DNA of 64,000 bases from Caulobacter sp. SL161 (GTDB lineage Bacteria; Pseudomonadota; Alphaproteobacteria; Caulobacterales; Caulobacteraceae), in contig NZ_JAPPRA010000001.1 of the NCBI RefSeq assembly GCF_026672375.1, positions 1,488,001 through 1,552,000 of the forward strand, written 5' to 3'. The translations under genes were made by a program, and so were the position numbers. A model generated the notes under the pieces. It was not told the origin of the DNA. It saw only the letters and a list, made by a program, of their open reading frames with translations, and made no database searches. This document shows, one piece after another, positions 52,838 through 63,241 of this stretch. How positions within the stretch are numbered: position 1 is the stretch's first letter; every line of letters starts with the position of its first letter.

Positions 52838-54502
52838 GTGGAAAGCTTTCTGGGTTCAATCAGGCAGTTCGGCGTCGGGCGTCTCGCCGCGATGCTGGGC
52901 GTCGGCGCGGGTGTCGTCGCCGTGCTCGTGGCCCTGGTCATGTTCATGGGCAAGGAGCCCAATGAGCTGCTCTATTCGAACCTCGACCTGAAGGAAGCCT
53001 CGGAAGTCACCCAGGCGCTGGATCAGGCCGGCATTAAGTACGAGACCAAGGGCGACGGCTCCACGATCATGGTGCCGCGCGACAAGGTCGCCAGCGCCCG
53101 CCTGATGGTGGCCGGCAAGGGCCTCGTGAGCTCCGGCTCCATCGGCTACGAAATCTTCGACACCAACAACGCGCTGGGCCAGACCGACTTCGTCCAGCAG
53201 CTGAACCGCCAGCGCGCCCTGCAGGGCGAGCTGGAGCGCACGATCAAGGCCATGCAGGGCGTCAACAGCGTCCGCGTGCACCTGGTGCTGCCCAAGCGTC
53301 AGCTGTTCGAGGAAGACGCCGAGCAGCCCTCGGCCGCCGTGACCATCGGCGTCGGCTCGCGTGAGCCCTCGTCGGACATGGTCCGCGCCATCCAGAACCT
53401 GGTCTCGTCGTCGGTGCCGAACATGAAGGCCGAGAAGGTCGCGGTCATCGATCAGCACGGCAAGACCCTGTCGGCGCCCAGCGACGAGAGCATGGCCGGC
53501 AAGATGGCCCAGGACCGCAAGTCCGAGGTCGAGGCCCGCATCGCCAAGACCGTCAAGGACATGATCGAGGGCGTTCTGGGCCCGGGCAAGGCGCGCGTGA
53601 ACGTCACCGCCGAGCTGGACCTGAACCGCGTGACCACCCAGGAAGAGCGCTTCGATCCCGACGGTCAGGTGATCCGTTCGGAGAGCACGACCGAGGCGTC
53701 CAGCCAGGAAAACAAGAACGACGACAACGCCGGCGTCACCGCTGCGGCCAACGTTCCCGGCGGTCAGGGCGCCAACGGCTTCCAGCAACTGGGCTCGCGC
53801 TCGGGGCAGAACGACGCCGTCACCAACTACGAGATCTCCAAGTCGGTGACGACCACCGTCCAGGAGCCGGGCACGATCAAGAAGATCGCCGTCGCGGTCG
53901 CCATCGACGGCGTCTCGGCCCCGATGGCTGCGGACGGCAAGCCCGGCGCCTACACGCCGCGCACCGCCCAGGAGATCCAGCAGATCGAGGAGCTGGTGAA
54001 GACCGCCGTCGGCTTCGACGCCGAGCGCGGCGACCAAGTCCGGGTCACCAACATCAAGTTCCCGCAGCCTGAGGACCAGGGTCTGGAGAAGCAGGGTCTG
54101 CTGGCGGGCTTCGACAAGAACGACATCATGCGCGCCGCCGAACTGGGCGTGCTGGCGGTCGTGGCTCTGCTGATCCTGCTGTTCGCGGTCCGTCCGTTCA
54201 TCAAGAACCTGTCGGCGCCGGCGCCGGGCCAGATCGCTCTGGCCGGCCCGTCGGGCGGACCGCCCGTCACGCGACTGGTGACGCTGGCGGACGGCACGCA
54301 GCAGCAGGTGGTGGTCGATCAGTCGGGCGAGCCGATCGCGCTGGCCGGTCCGCCGGTCAGCGACATCGACCAGCGCATCGACATCGCCAAGATCGAGGGT
54401 CAGGTGAAGGCCTCGTCGATCAAGCGCGTGTCCGAGTTCGTCGAAAAGCATCCCGACGAGTCCGTCGCGATCCTGCGTAACTGGCTGCACGAGTCGACCT
54501 GA
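52838..54502 (+). CDS. fliF: Flagellar MS-ring protein FliF
   Basis: 554 residues. FliF forms the MS ring in the inner membrane. The N-terminal membrane helix (about 20-42) precedes the periplasmic ring-building domains ([33 protein letters not shown]). A second membrane helix lies near residue 430-455, and a cytoplasmic C-tail ([20 protein letters not shown]) binds FliG. Start GTG at 52838. Its stop overlaps the fliG start by one base. First gene of fliF-fliG-flbE-fliN-flbD, the class II operon. Confidence 0.96.
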   Translation: MESFLGSIRQFGVGRLAAMLGVGAGVVAVLVALVMFMGKEPNELLYSNLDLKEASEVTQALDQAGIKYETKGDGSTIMVPRDKVASARLMVAGKGLVSSGSIGYEIFDTNNALGQTDFVQQLNRQRALQGELERTIKAMQGVNSVRVHLVLPKRQLFEEDAEQPSAAVTIGVGSREPSSDMVRAIQNLVSSSVPNMKAEKVAVIDQHGKTLSAPSDESMAGKMAQDRKSEVEARIAKTVKDMIEGVLGPGKARVNVTAELDLNRVTTQEERFDPDGQVIRSESTTEASSQENKNDDNAGVTAAANVPGGQGANGFQQLGSRSGQNDAVTNYEISKSVTTTVQEPGTIKKIAVAVAIDGVSAPMAADGKPGAYTPRTAQEIQQIEELVKTAVGFDAERGDQVRVTNIKFPQPEDQGLEKQGLLAGFDKNDIMRAAELGVLAVVALLILLFAVRPFIKNLSAPAPGQIALAGPSGGPPVTRLVTLADGTQQQVVVDQSGEPIALAGPPVSDIDQRIDIAKIEGQVKASSIKRVSEFVEKHPDESVAILRNWLHEST

Positions 54503-55524
54503 TGGCTATGAAGCTCGCCGTCAACGACGTGAAGAACCTGTCGGGGCCGGAAAAGGCCGCGATCGTTCTGCTTGCCCTGGGCGAGGAGCACACCAAGATC
54601 TGGGAAGCCCTCGACGACGAGGAGATCAAGGAAGTCTCCCAGGCCATGGCGGGCCTTGGCACCGTCTCGGCCTCGGTCGTGGAAGACCTGCTGGTCGAGT
54701 TCGTCTCGGGCATGAGCTCGACAGGCGCGATCATGGGCTCGTACGAACAGACCCAGCGCCTGCTGGCCTCGTTCATGCCGGCCGACAAGGTCGACGCCCT
54801 GATGGAAGAGATCCGCGGTCCTGCGGGTCGAACCATGTGGGACAAGCTGGGCAACGTGAACGAAGCGGTGCTCGCCAACTATCTGAAGAACGAATACCCC
54901 CAGACCGTCGCCGTCGTGCTGTCGAAGGTGAAGAGCGACCACGCCGCCCGCGTGCTGGCCTGTCTGCCGGAAGACTTCGCCCTGGAATGCGTCACCCGCA
55001 TGCTGCGGATGGAGCCGGTGCAGCGCGAAATCCTCGACAAGATCGAGATGACCCTGCGCACCGAGTTCATGTCGAACCTGGCGCGCACGTCCAAGCGCGA
55101 CAGCCACGAGATGATGGCCGAGATCTTCAACAACTTCGACCGCCAGACCGAAGCCCGCTTCATCGCCGCCCTGGAAGAGCGCAACCGCGAAGCCGCCGAG
55201 CGCATTCGCGCGCTGATGTTCGTGTTCGAGGACCTCTCGAAGCTGGACCCGGGCGGCATCCAGACCCTGCTGCGCGGCACGCCCAAGGAGCAGCTGGCCC
55301 TGGCCCTGAAGGGCGCCTCGGACAAGCTGCGCGACATGTTCTTCTCCAACATGTCCGAGCGCGCGGCCAAGATCATGCGCGAGGACATGGACAGCATGGG
55401 CCCCGTGCGCCTCAAGGACGTCGACGCCGCTCAGGTGGGCATGGTGCAGGTGGCCAAGGATCTCGCCGCCAAGGGCGAGATCATGCTGGCCGGCTCCGGC
55501 GCCGACGACGAACTGATCTACTGA
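54502..55524 (+). CDS. fliG: Flagellar motor switch protein FliG
   Basis: 340 residues. The N-terminal domain binds FliF, the middle domain carries the EHPQ-like region (here [13 protein letters not shown]) and the C-terminal domain holds the charged ridge that meets the stator ([20 protein letters not shown]). It is complete, with start at 54502 (TGATG overlap with fliF). FliG is the torque-generating rotor protein. Followed by flbE with an 10-base gap. Confidence 0.96.
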
Positions 55525-55534
55525 GGGGCATGCG

Positions 55535-56173
55535 ATGACCGATATCCCTCACCGCAAGTTCGCCTTCGACACCGTCTTCGACGACCACGGCGGCGTGGCC
55601 TACACCGCGCCGCGCGTGAAGAAGAGCTTCACGCCCGAAGAGGTCGAGGCCGCCAAGGCGCAGGCTTATGCGGAAGGCGAGCGCTCGGCCCTGGTGCGCA
55701 CCGAGCAGGAGGCCGCCCAGGCTCTGGCCGAGGTGGCGCACGCGGTGCAGCAGGCGTTCGGGACCCTGGCCCATGTCGCGCACGAGCACCGCGAGGGCTC
55801 GGCGATGCTCGCCCTGGCCTGCGGGCGCAAGATCGCCGACGCGGCCCTGACCCATTTCCCCGAGGCGCCGGTCACCGCAGCGCTGGAGGCTCTGGCCCGC
55901 GAGGTCGAGGCCCAGCCGCGCATCTTCGTTCGGGTGTCGCCCGAGCTTGAGGAGCGCACCCAGCAGGCGCTGGAGAACGTCGCCGCGCAGATCGGCTTCC
56001 AGGGCCAGATCGTGGCCCGCGCCGACGGCGCCATGGCCCCGGCGGCCTTTACTTTCGACTGGGGCGATGGCCGCGCGGCCTTCGACCCGGACGGCGCCGC
56101 CCAGCGCGTCGCCGAGGCGCTGGAGGCGGCGATCGCCGCTGAAGGCCTCCACGCCGAACCCCTGTTTACCTAG
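55535..56173 (+). CDS. flbE: Flagellar assembly protein FlbE (FliH-type)
   Basis: 212 residues, FliH-like. The N-terminus is short and acidic/basic; the middle has a coiled coil rich in Ala and Glu ([20 protein letters not shown]) typical of FliH/FlbE; the C-terminal half ([24 protein letters not shown]) is conserved. FliH proteins hold the FliI ATPase at the export apparatus. The position between fliG and fliN matches Caulobacter flbE. fliN starts 15 bases later. Confidence 0.85.
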
Positions 56174-56188
56174 GAAGGCTGACGAACG

Positions 56189-56521
56189 ATGGCCGAAGAC
56201 AATCTCACGCTCGACGAATTCGGAGGGGCCATGCTGGCCTCCGAGGCTCCGATCGAACTCAGCGACAAGACCGCTGCGGACCTGGCGCCGGTCTTCGACG
56301 TTCCGGTCAACATCTCGGCCGTGCTGGGTCGCGCCAACATGTCGGTGGCGCAGCTGCTGCAGCTGGGCCAGGGCTCGATCCTGGAGCTGGACCGCAAGGT
56401 CGGCGAGGCGATCGACATCTACGTCAATAACCGCCTGGTCGCCCGGGGCGAGGTCGTCGTCGTCGACGAGCGCCTGGGCGTGACCATGACGGAAATCATC
56501 AAGGACGGCGACCAGGGCTAA
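56189..56521 (+). CDS. fliN: Flagellar motor switch protein FliN
   Basis: 110 residues, forms the C-ring with FliM and aids export and rotation switching. The SpoA/SurfPres domain is complete: APVFDVPVNISAVLGRANMS, LLQLGQGSILELDRKVGE, IYVNNRLVARGEVVVVDERL. The N-terminal about 30 residues are the variable FliM-contact stretch. It lies between flbE and flbD in the operon. Confidence 0.95.
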   Translation: MAEDNLTLDEFGGAMLASEAPIELSDKTAADLAPVFDVPVNISAVLGRANMSVAQLLQLGQGSILELDRKVGEAIDIYVNNRLVARGEVVVVDERLGVTMTEIIKDGDQG

Positions 56522-56554
56522 AGCCCGGTGGTCGTTCGAGAGGGAGAGTAAGAG

Positions 56555-57922
56555 ATGCGGCTTCTGGTCGTTGGAAAACTGAACGGGCAGCTCTCGGTCG
56601 CCGTGAAGATGGCGATGAGCGCGGGCGCGAAGGTCTCGCACGTCGAAACGACGGAGCAGGCGACCAACGCGCTGCGGGCGGGGCAGGGCGCTGACCTTCT
56701 GATGGTCGACTATGTGCTCGACATCGCCGGGCTGATCGCCGCCAACGAAGCCGAGCGGATGCGGGTGCCGGTGGTGGCCTGCGGCGTCGACGCCGATCCG
56801 ATGCGCGCGGCCAACGCCATCAAGGCCGGGGCCAAGGAGTTCATCCCGCTGCCGCCGGACGCCGAGCTGATCGCCGCCGTCCTGGCCGCCGTCACCGACG
56901 ATGAAAAGCCGATGGTCGTCCGCGACCCGGCCATGGAACAGGTCATCAAGCTGGCCGACCAGGTCGCCCCCTCCGAAGCCTCGATCCTGATCACCGGGGA
57001 GAGCGGCTCGGGTAAGGAGGTCATGGCCCGCTATGTCCACGGCAAGTCGCGCCGGGCCAAGGCGCCGTTCATCAGCGTCAACTGCGCCGCCATCCCCGAG
57101 AACCTGCTGGAGAGCGAGCTGTTCGGCCATGAGAAGGGCGCCTTCACCGGCGCCATGGCCCGCCGCATCGGCAAGTTCGAGGAGGCCGACGGCGGCACCC
57201 TGCTGCTGGACGAAATCAGCGAGATGGACGTGCGCCTGCAGGCCAAGCTGCTGCGCGCCATCCAGGAGCGCGAGATCGATCGCGTCGGCGGCTCCAAGCC
57301 GGTCAAGGTCAATATCCGCATCCTGGCCACCAGCAACCGCGACCTGGCCCAGGCGGTGAAGGACGGGACGTTCCGGGAAGACCTGCTCTACCGTCTGAAC
57401 GTCGTGAACCTGCGCCTGCCGCCGCTGCGCGAGCGTCCGGCCGACGTGATCAGCCTGTGCGAGTTCTTCGTGAAGAAGTACTCGGCCGCCAACGGCATCG
57501 AGGAAAAGCCGATCTCGGCCGAGGCCAAGCGCCGCCTGATCGCCCACCGCTGGCCGGGCAACGTCCGCGAGCTGGAAAACGCCATGCATCGGGCGGTGCT
57601 GCTGTCGGCGGGCCCCGAGATCGAGGAGTTCGCCATCCGTCTGCCCGACGGCCAGCCGATGGCCCCGGCGCCGGACGTGGCGGTGGCCCGCGGCGCTCAG
57701 ATGGCCGCCGACGCCGCCTCGCGCGCCTTCGTCGGCTCGACCGTCGCCGAGGTCGAGCAGCAGCTGATCATCGACACCCTGGAACACTGCCTCGGGAACC
57801 GCACCCATGCGGCCAACATCCTGGGCATCTCGATCCGCACCCTGCGCAACAAGCTGAAGGAATATTCGGACGCCGGCGTGTCGGTGCCACCGCCCCAGGG
57901 CGGGGTCGGGGCTGCGGCTTAA
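56555..57922 (+). CDS. flbD: Sigma-54-dependent flagellar regulator FlbD
   Basis: 455 residues. The N-terminal receiver-like domain (1-115) has Asp52 (LLMVDYV) but lacks the usual acidic pair near residue 8 (MRLLVVGKLNG), so normal phosphorylation is doubtful. In Caulobacter FlbD is controlled by FliX instead. The AAA+ domain has Walker A TGESGSGKE (about 146) and GAFTGA (195-200), which contacts sigma-54; a Fis-type HTH (NRTHAANILGISIRTLRNKL) ends the protein. It activates late flagellar genes, including probably those at 47-50 kb, and represses fliF. A palindromic repeat follows. Confidence 0.95.
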   Translation: MRLLVVGKLNGQLSVAVKMAMSAGAKVSHVETTEQATNALRAGQGADLLMVDYVLDIAGLIAANEAERMRVPVVACGVDADPMRAANAIKAGAKEFIPLPPDAELIAAVLAAVTDDEKPMVVRDPAMEQVIKLADQVAPSEASILITGESGSGKEVMARYVHGKSRRAKAPFISVNCAAIPENLLESELFGHEKGAFTGAMARRIGKFEEADGGTLLLDEISEMDVRLQAKLLRAIQEREIDRVGGSKPVKVNIRILATSNRDLAQAVKDGTFREDLLYRLNVVNLRLPPLRERPADVISLCEFFVKKYSAANGIEEKPISAEAKRRLIAHRWPGNVRELENAMHRAVLLSAGPEIEEFAIRLPDGQPMAPAPDVAVARGAQMAADAASRAFVGSTVAEVEQQLIIDTLEHCLGNRTHAANILGISIRTLRNKLKEYSDAGVSVPPPQGGVGAAA

Positions 57923-57953
57923 GACCAAGGCGTCGAGGTGGCGGGACCGAAAA

Positions 57954-58043
57954 CCTCGCCCTTCGACAAGCTCAAGGCGAGGTTTTCTATGCCTGGCCCG
58001 GCGCTTCATTCGTCCTCACCTTGAGCCTGTCGAAGGGCGAGGA
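57954..58043. repeat. Inverted repeat, CCTTCGACA family (copy 2)
   Basis: CCTCGCCCTTCGACAAGCTC (57954-) and its near-inverse ..TTGAGCCTGTCGAAGGGCGAG (-58043) around a 30-base loop. Same family as 41659-41733, here between flbD and flhA. Confidence 0.82.
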
Positions 58044-58113
58044 CGACGCAAAGCTCCAGATCGATCTGGCCGCCGCCGCGACCATCGGTCCGGCGCCGCG
58101 CCGCGAAAAATTT

Positions 58114-58120
58114 GGTTAAC
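58114..58120 (+). promoter_or_regulatory. Possible CtrA half-site before flhA
   Basis: GGTTAAC about 69 bases before the flhA start, with no good second TTAA half at 7 bases. flhA is a class II, CtrA-dependent gene in Caulobacter. Confidence 0.3.
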
Positions 58121-58188
58121 AAGATGGCGGCGGGCCGCAAATCGCTCCAAGCGAAAGCCTAGCTTCCATCCCCGGTTCAAGGTTCCGA

Positions 58189-60291
58189 ATGGCCGACGCC
58201 GCCGCCCCGAACGCCAGCTCGATGCCCAGCCCCAAGTCGCTGCTCGACGGGCTGATGCGTGGCGAGATGGGCCTGGCCCTGGGCGTGGTCGGCATCATCG
58301 TGCTGCTGATCATCCCGGTTCCGGCGCCGCTGCTGGACGTGCTGCTGGCCATTTCGCTGACGGGATCGGTGCTGATCCTGATGACGGCGATCCTGATCAA
58401 GAAGCCGCTGGAATTCACCTCGTTCCCGACCGTGCTGCTGGTCACGACCCTGTTCCGACTGGGTCTCAACATCGCCTCGACCCGCCTGATCCTGAGCCAC
58501 GGCCAGGAAGGCACAGGCGGGGCCGGCGCGGTGATCGAGGCCTTCGGTCACCTGATGATGCAGGGCAACTTCGTCATCGGGGTGATCGTCTTCATCATCC
58601 TGATCGTCGTGAACTTCATGGTCGTGACCAAGGGTTCGGGCCGCATCGCCGAAGTGGCGGCCCGCTTCACCCTGGACTCGATGCCCGGCAAGCAGATGGC
58701 GATCGACGCCGACCTATCGACCGGCCTGATCAGTCAGGACGAGGCCAAGATCCGCCGCAAGGAGCTGGAGCAGGAAAGCACGTTCTTCGGGGCCATGGAC
58801 GGCGCCAGCAAGTTCGTGAAGGGCGACGCGATCGCCGGCCTGATCATCACCGCCATCAACATCATCGGCGGCATCATCATCGGCGTCGTCCAGCACAAGA
58901 TGCCGTTCGGCGACGCGGCCTCGACCTACACCATCATGACCATCGGCGACGGCCTAGTCAGCCAGATCCCGGCCCTGATCATCTCGATCGCCGCCGGTAT
59001 GGTCGTGTCCAAGGCCGGCGTTGAAGGCTCGGCCGACAAGGCCCTGACCACCCAGCTGGCGATGAACCCGGTGGGCCTGGGCATGGTCTCGGCCTCGTCG
59101 GGCGTCATCGCCCTGATCCCGGGTATGCCGATCTTCCCGTTCGCGGCGATGTCGCTGGCCGCCGGGGCCCTGGCCTACAAGCGCGTCCAGGACGCCAAGA
59201 AGCCCAAGGCTCTCGACCCCGCCGACCTCGAGGCCGCCGCACCGTCCGAGCCGGAGGAGGAGCCGATCAGCGCCTCCCTGGCCATCGACGACGTCAAGAT
59301 CGAGCTGGGCTATGGCCTGCTGACCCTGATCAACGACCTGGACGGCCGCAAGCTGACCGACCAGATCCGCGCCCTGCGCAAGACCCTGGCCAGCGAGTAC
59401 GGCTTCGTGATGCCGCCGGTGCGCATCCTCGACAACATGCGCCTGGCCAACCAAGGCTACGCCATCCGCATCAAGGAGATGGAGGCCGGCGCCGGCGAGG
59501 TCCGCCTGGGCTGCCTGATGTGCATGGACCCGCGCGGCGGCCAGGTCGAACTGCCGGGCGAGCACGTGCGCGAGCCGGCCTTCGGCCTGCCCGCCACCTG
59601 GATCGCCGACGATCTGCGCGAGGAGGCCACCTTCCGCGGCTACACGGTCGTGGACCCGGCCACGGTGCTGACCACGCACCTGACCGAGATCCTCAAGGAG
59701 AACATGGCGGACCTGCTGTCCTACGCCGAGGTGCAGAAGCTCCTGAAGGAGCTGCCCGAGACGCAGAAGAAGCTGGTCGACGACCTGATCCCGGGCACGG
59801 TCACCGCCACCACCGTCCAGCGGGTGCTGCAGTCGCTGCTGCGCGAGCGGGTCTCGATCCGCGACCTGCCGCAGATCCTGGAAGGCGTCGGCGAGGCCGC
59901 GCCGCACACCGCGTCGGTCACCCAGCTGGTCGAGCAGGTTCGTGCGCGCCTGGCCCGCCAGCTGTGCTGGGCCAATCGCGGCGACGACGGCGCCCTGCCG
60001 ATCATCACCCTGTCGGCCGACTGGGAGCACGCCTTCGCCGAAGCCCTGATCGGTCCGGGCGACGACAAGCAGCTGGCCCTGCCGCCCTCGCGCCTGCAGG
60101 ACTTCATCCGCGGCGTCCGCGACAGCTTCGAGCGCGCCGCCCTGGCCGGCGAGGCGCCGGTTCTGCTGACCAGCCCGGGGGTGCGGCCGTATGTCCGCTC
60201 GATCATCGAGCGCTTCCGCGGCCAGACTGTGGTCATGAGTCAGAACGAGATCCACCCCCGCGCGCGTCTGAAAACGGTCGGGATGGTTTAG
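58189..60291 (+). CDS. flhA: Flagellar type III export gate protein FlhA
   Basis: 700 residues. The N-terminal half has eight membrane helices, including the FHIPEP-family stretch FPTVLLVTTLFRLGLNIAST. The cytoplasmic half (about 340-700) has the FlhA-C domains binding export substrates and chaperones (IRIKEMEAGAGEVRLG; ELPETQKKLVDDLIPGTV; LADLLSYAEVQ-like). It is complete, start at the ATG at 58189. In older Caulobacter literature the gene is flbF. It has its own promoter region of about 145 bases after a repeat. Confidence 0.97.
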   Translation: MADAAAPNASSMPSPKSLLDGLMRGEMGLALGVVGIIVLLIIPVPAPLLDVLLAISLTGSVLILMTAILIKKPLEFTSFPTVLLVTTLFRLGLNIASTRLILSHGQEGTGGAGAVIEAFGHLMMQGNFVIGVIVFIILIVVNFMVVTKGSGRIAEVAARFTLDSMPGKQMAIDADLSTGLISQDEAKIRRKELEQESTFFGAMDGASKFVKGDAIAGLIITAINIIGGIIIGVVQHKMPFGDAASTYTIMTIGDGLVSQIPALIISIAAGMVVSKAGVEGSADKALTTQLAMNPVGLGMVSASSGVIALIPGMPIFPFAAMSLAAGALAYKRVQDAKKPKALDPADLEAAAPSEPEEEPISASLAIDDVKIELGYGLLTLINDLDGRKLTDQIRALRKTLASEYGFVMPPVRILDNMRLANQGYAIRIKEMEAGAGEVRLGCLMCMDPRGGQVELPGEHVREPAFGLPATWIADDLREEATFRGYTVVDPATVLTTHLTEILKENMADLLSYAEVQKLLKELPETQKKLVDDLIPGTVTATTVQRVLQSLLRERVSIRDLPQILEGVGEAAPHTASVTQLVEQVRARLARQLCWANRGDDGALPIITLSADWEHAFAEALIGPGDDKQLALPPSRLQDFIRGVRDSFERAALAGEAPVLLTSPGVRPYVRSIIERFRGQTVVMSQNEIHPRARLKTVGMV

Positions 60292-60374
60292 GGGGAGTAC
60301 GGACGATTTTTCACAAAAGGTCGCCGGAATGTGACAATTGAAGGTGGACCGAAGCGCTGTCCCAAGGTGGTGTC

Positions 60375-61811
60375 TTGCAACCCGTCCTCACGTCTCTCGT
60401 CGCGCTTGTCGCGGCCGGCGCTTGTCTGTCGCCCAACCTCGCTCTGGCCCAGGATCAACTGAGCCCCGACGAGGTGGCCGCGCTTCGCAACGAGATCGCC
60501 AACCTGCGCGCTCAGCTTCAAAAGATGGAGCGGCGGCTCGACGCGGTCACCAACGCTCCGCTGACGACCGCGCCCGCCGCGCCCCCCGCCATACAGCCGC
60601 CTGCGCCGGCCGCGACGACCGTCGCCACGGCCTCGCCCCCGGCGGCGAAGCCCGCCTCGACGCCGACCGAGATCACCTGGCGCGGGTCTCCGCAGTTCAC
60701 CAGCGGTGACCGCAGCTTCAAGGCCAAGGGGCGCATTCAGATCGATGTCGGCCAGGTCGATGCGCCGAAGGGTCTGGTGGATCGAGGCCTGGGCTATGGC
60801 GCCGAGATGCGGCGCATCCGACTAGGGGGGGAGGGCGAGCTCGGCGCTGGCGTCGGCTACGAGCTGGAGCTGGAGCTTTCCGACAACGCCGTCAATCTGG
60901 TCGACACCGTCGTGACCTACGAGACCGGTTCTTGGCTTTTGGCCGTGGGCAATCACAACCCGTTCCAGTCGCTGGACGAACTGACCGGCGACACCATCGG
61001 CTCGTTCATGGAGCGCGCGGCCTTCACCGATGCGTTCAACTTCGAACGCCGCCTGGGCGTCTCGGCCCAGTACGTAAAGGGCCCCTGGGTTCTGCAAGGC
61101 GGCCTGTTCGCCGATGACATCGAGGCGCTCGCCAACAGCAGCGACGGTCCCGAAGGCGGCGACGAGAACAACAGCCATGGGCTGGACGGGCGGGCCGTCT
61201 ACGCGCCAAAGCTTGGCCAGACCCAGCTGCATCTGGGCGGGTCGGCCCACTGGCGAACCCTCAAGCGCGTCACCGAGGCCGGGACCCGCTATCGTCAGCG
61301 CCCCTATGTCCACACCAGCAACAGCCGCCTGATCGGAACCGCTGTGCTGCCGGTCGAGGAAGAGGTTCACTATGGCCTGGAGGGCGCTTTTGTCAGCGGC
61401 CGCTGGCACGGCGCGGCCGAGACCTATTGGCAGACTGCGGAACTGAAGACCGGGACGCGCCCGACCTTCTTCGGCGGATATGCCGAGCTCGGCTACTTTC
61501 TGACGCGCGATACGCGGGGCTACCGGAGCGGCCAGTTTAGTCGCACCAGACCTTCCAAACCGCTGGGCGGCGGCGGTGTCGGAGCGCTGCAGGTGAATGT
61601 CCGTTACGACTACCTCGACCTCAACGATCGCGGCGTGGTCGGCGGCAAGCAAGACGCCTGGCTGGCGGCGCTGATCTGGCAGCCGCTTGGCTACCTCCGC
61701 TTCCATCTCAACTACGGCCTGCTCGATTACCAGGACGCCACGCCGCTGCGGAACGGCGACCGCGACTACAAGGTCAATGTCGCGGGCGCGCGGATGGAGC
61801 TGGACTTCTAG
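60375..61811 (+). CDS. OprO/OprP-type outer-membrane porin
   Basis: 478 residues. The signal peptide (QPVLTSLVALVAAGACLSPN.. LAQ) is followed by a short coiled coil (DEVAALRNEIANLRAQLQKM) and a Pro/Ala linker. A beta-barrel of the phosphate-selective porin O/P type then starts near residue 130 (RRIRLGGEGELGAGVGYELE) and ends in a C-terminal Phe (RMELDF), as outer-membrane barrels do. It carries anions or phosphate/polyphosphate in known members. Start TTG at 60375, preceded by AAGG. Its last 4 bases overlap the convergent MpaB-like gene. Confidence 0.88.
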   Translation: MQPVLTSLVALVAAGACLSPNLALAQDQLSPDEVAALRNEIANLRAQLQKMERRLDAVTNAPLTTAPAAPPAIQPPAPAATTVATASPPAAKPASTPTEITWRGSPQFTSGDRSFKAKGRIQIDVGQVDAPKGLVDRGLGYGAEMRRIRLGGEGELGAGVGYELELELSDNAVNLVDTVVTYETGSWLLAVGNHNPFQSLDELTGDTIGSFMERAAFTDAFNFERRLGVSAQYVKGPWVLQGGLFADDIEALANSSDGPEGGDENNSHGLDGRAVYAPKLGQTQLHLGGSAHWRTLKRVTEAGTRYRQRPYVHTSNSRLIGTAVLPVEEEVHYGLEGAFVSGRWHGAAETYWQTAELKTGTRPTFFGGYAELGYFLTRDTRGYRSGQFSRTRPSKPLGGGGVGALQVNVRYDYLDLNDRGVVGGKQDAWLAALIWQPLGYLRFHLNYGLLDYQDATPLRNGDRDYKVNVAGARMELDF

Positions 61812-63136
61812 CCTGCCTTGGCCGCCTTCGCGCCCGGCGCCGGGCGGTACTGCTCCGCGTCGCTCGTGAACTCGGCGTGCCCGTAGCGCGCCAGCTGCTT
61901 CTTCAGCCGGGCCACCAGCCTTCGGTCGGCGAGGTCGGCGACGCCCGGCACGTTGCGCGCCAGGCGATAGGCGGCCAGCCGGCTGCTGACCAGCAGCGCC
62001 ACCAGACCAAACAGCATGATGTCGCGCGGACCAATCTCGACGCCCATCCGCCGCGCCGCCGCGCGGTCGCCGTTCAGGAAGTTCTTCAGGAAGAACACCT
62101 TGGCGAAGCCGCGCTCGACCTTGTCGAACAGCCTATTCTCGGGGCTTTCATCGGGCGGCAGGTAGGCGTTCAGGGTGGCGCGGACCAGCTCGCCGCAGGT
62201 GGCGTCGTCGAAGCCGGCGCGCAAGGTGGCGCTGCGGGCGTTCATGGTGTCGACCACGCCCTGCGGGGTGTCGGCCAGGAGGTCCTCGGGCAGGCCCAGC
62301 AGGAAGCAGCGATAGCGGGCCAGCTCGACGCGGGCGCGCTCCTCGGGCGTGAAGACGGTGCGGCCCGTGGCCACGATCTTGTAGCTCATCAGGAAGATCG
62401 GGATCAGGCCGGCGGGCATCTGGTCGACCTGCGGGATCGGGATGCCATAGACGCCGACGTCCCACAGGTTGGAGCGCTTCCGGGCGTTGAACCGCACCAT
62501 CGAGTGCATCAGCCGCACCATGGCGGCGGCCTTGAACCCCGCCCCGTGACGCTCCAGCGACCCCGGCAGCAGGGTGGTGGTGAAGAAGGTCGCCGTCTCA
62601 TTGACCCGGCGGGCGGCGGTGTCGTTCGACAGGGTTCCGGTCAGCGCCATGGGCAGGGCGGCGTACTTGTTCATGAAGGTGGCGATGAACGCGCCCCGGA
62701 TCGCGAACGGCCCCAGATTGGCGGCGGCGTTGCGGTCCAGCTTCTGGCCCTCGCGCACCATGTCCATGTCCAGCCAGTCGGGCACGCGCTCCATGTCGGC
62801 GATGAAGGCGGCCAGCTCCGGCGGCGCGTCGGGCACGGCGGCGATTCCCTGATCGCAGGCCGTGGTGAGCATCTGGATCAGGGGGCGAAAGCCGTACTTC
62901 GGCATCAGCGCCGCATAGGCGTCGGCCACGACGTCGCCCAGCAGGGTGTAGGCCTTGATCAGGGCCAGCTTGTCGGGATCGAGCTTCGCGTGCGCCAGGC
63001 GCGGGGCGATGCTGGTCTTGGGATCGTCGGTGAAGCGCTCGGGCGTGAGGTCGAAATCGACGTCGCCGTAAAGGGCAGGGAGGGCCTGCTTCTGCGAGGC
63101 GACCTTGGCGCGAACCCTCTCCAGAGCGGTGTTCAT
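61808..63136 (-). CDS. MpaB-family (DUF2236) oxygenase-like protein
   Basis: 442 residues, helical protein of the oxygenase MpaB/latex-clearing-protein superfamily, whose members bind haem or iron and oxidise polymers or fatty acids. Visible family features are VRLMHSMVRFNARK and GVYGIPIPQVDQM, with a His likely to be a ligand. No signal peptide is seen. The start at 63136 has GGGAGGA 8 bases upstream; an upstream ATG would add 9 residues. It is divergent from the TetR-family regulator, which may control it. Confidence 0.85.
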   Translation of the reverse strand: MNTALERVRAKVASQKQALPALYGDVDFDLTPERFTDDPKTSIAPRLAHAKLDPDKLALIKAYTLLGDVVADAYAALMPKYGFRPLIQMLTTACDQGIAAVPDAPPELAAFIADMERVPDWLDMDMVREGQKLDRNAAANLGPFAIRGAFIATFMNKYAALPMALTGTLSNDTAARRVNETATFFTTTLLPGSLERHGAGFKAAAMVRLMHSMVRFNARKRSNLWDVGVYGIPIPQVDQMPAGLIPIFLMSYKIVATGRTVFTPEERARVELARYRCFLLGLPEDLLADTPQGVVDTMNARSATLRAGFDDATCGELVRATLNAYLPPDESPENRLFDKVERGFAKVFFLKNFLNGDRAAARRMGVEIGPRDIMLFGLVALLVSSRLAAYRLARNVPGVADLADRRLVARLKKQLARYGHAEFTSDAEQYRPAPGAKAAKAG

Positions 63137-63241
63137 GCGATCCTCCCAGGGCGGCGGTCCCACGCGGACCCTCGTCTCTGATCTCAGCCTATGTAATCGT
63201 CGCCCAGGGGCCTACTCGCCTTGCCCGCAGGGCCAGGCAGC

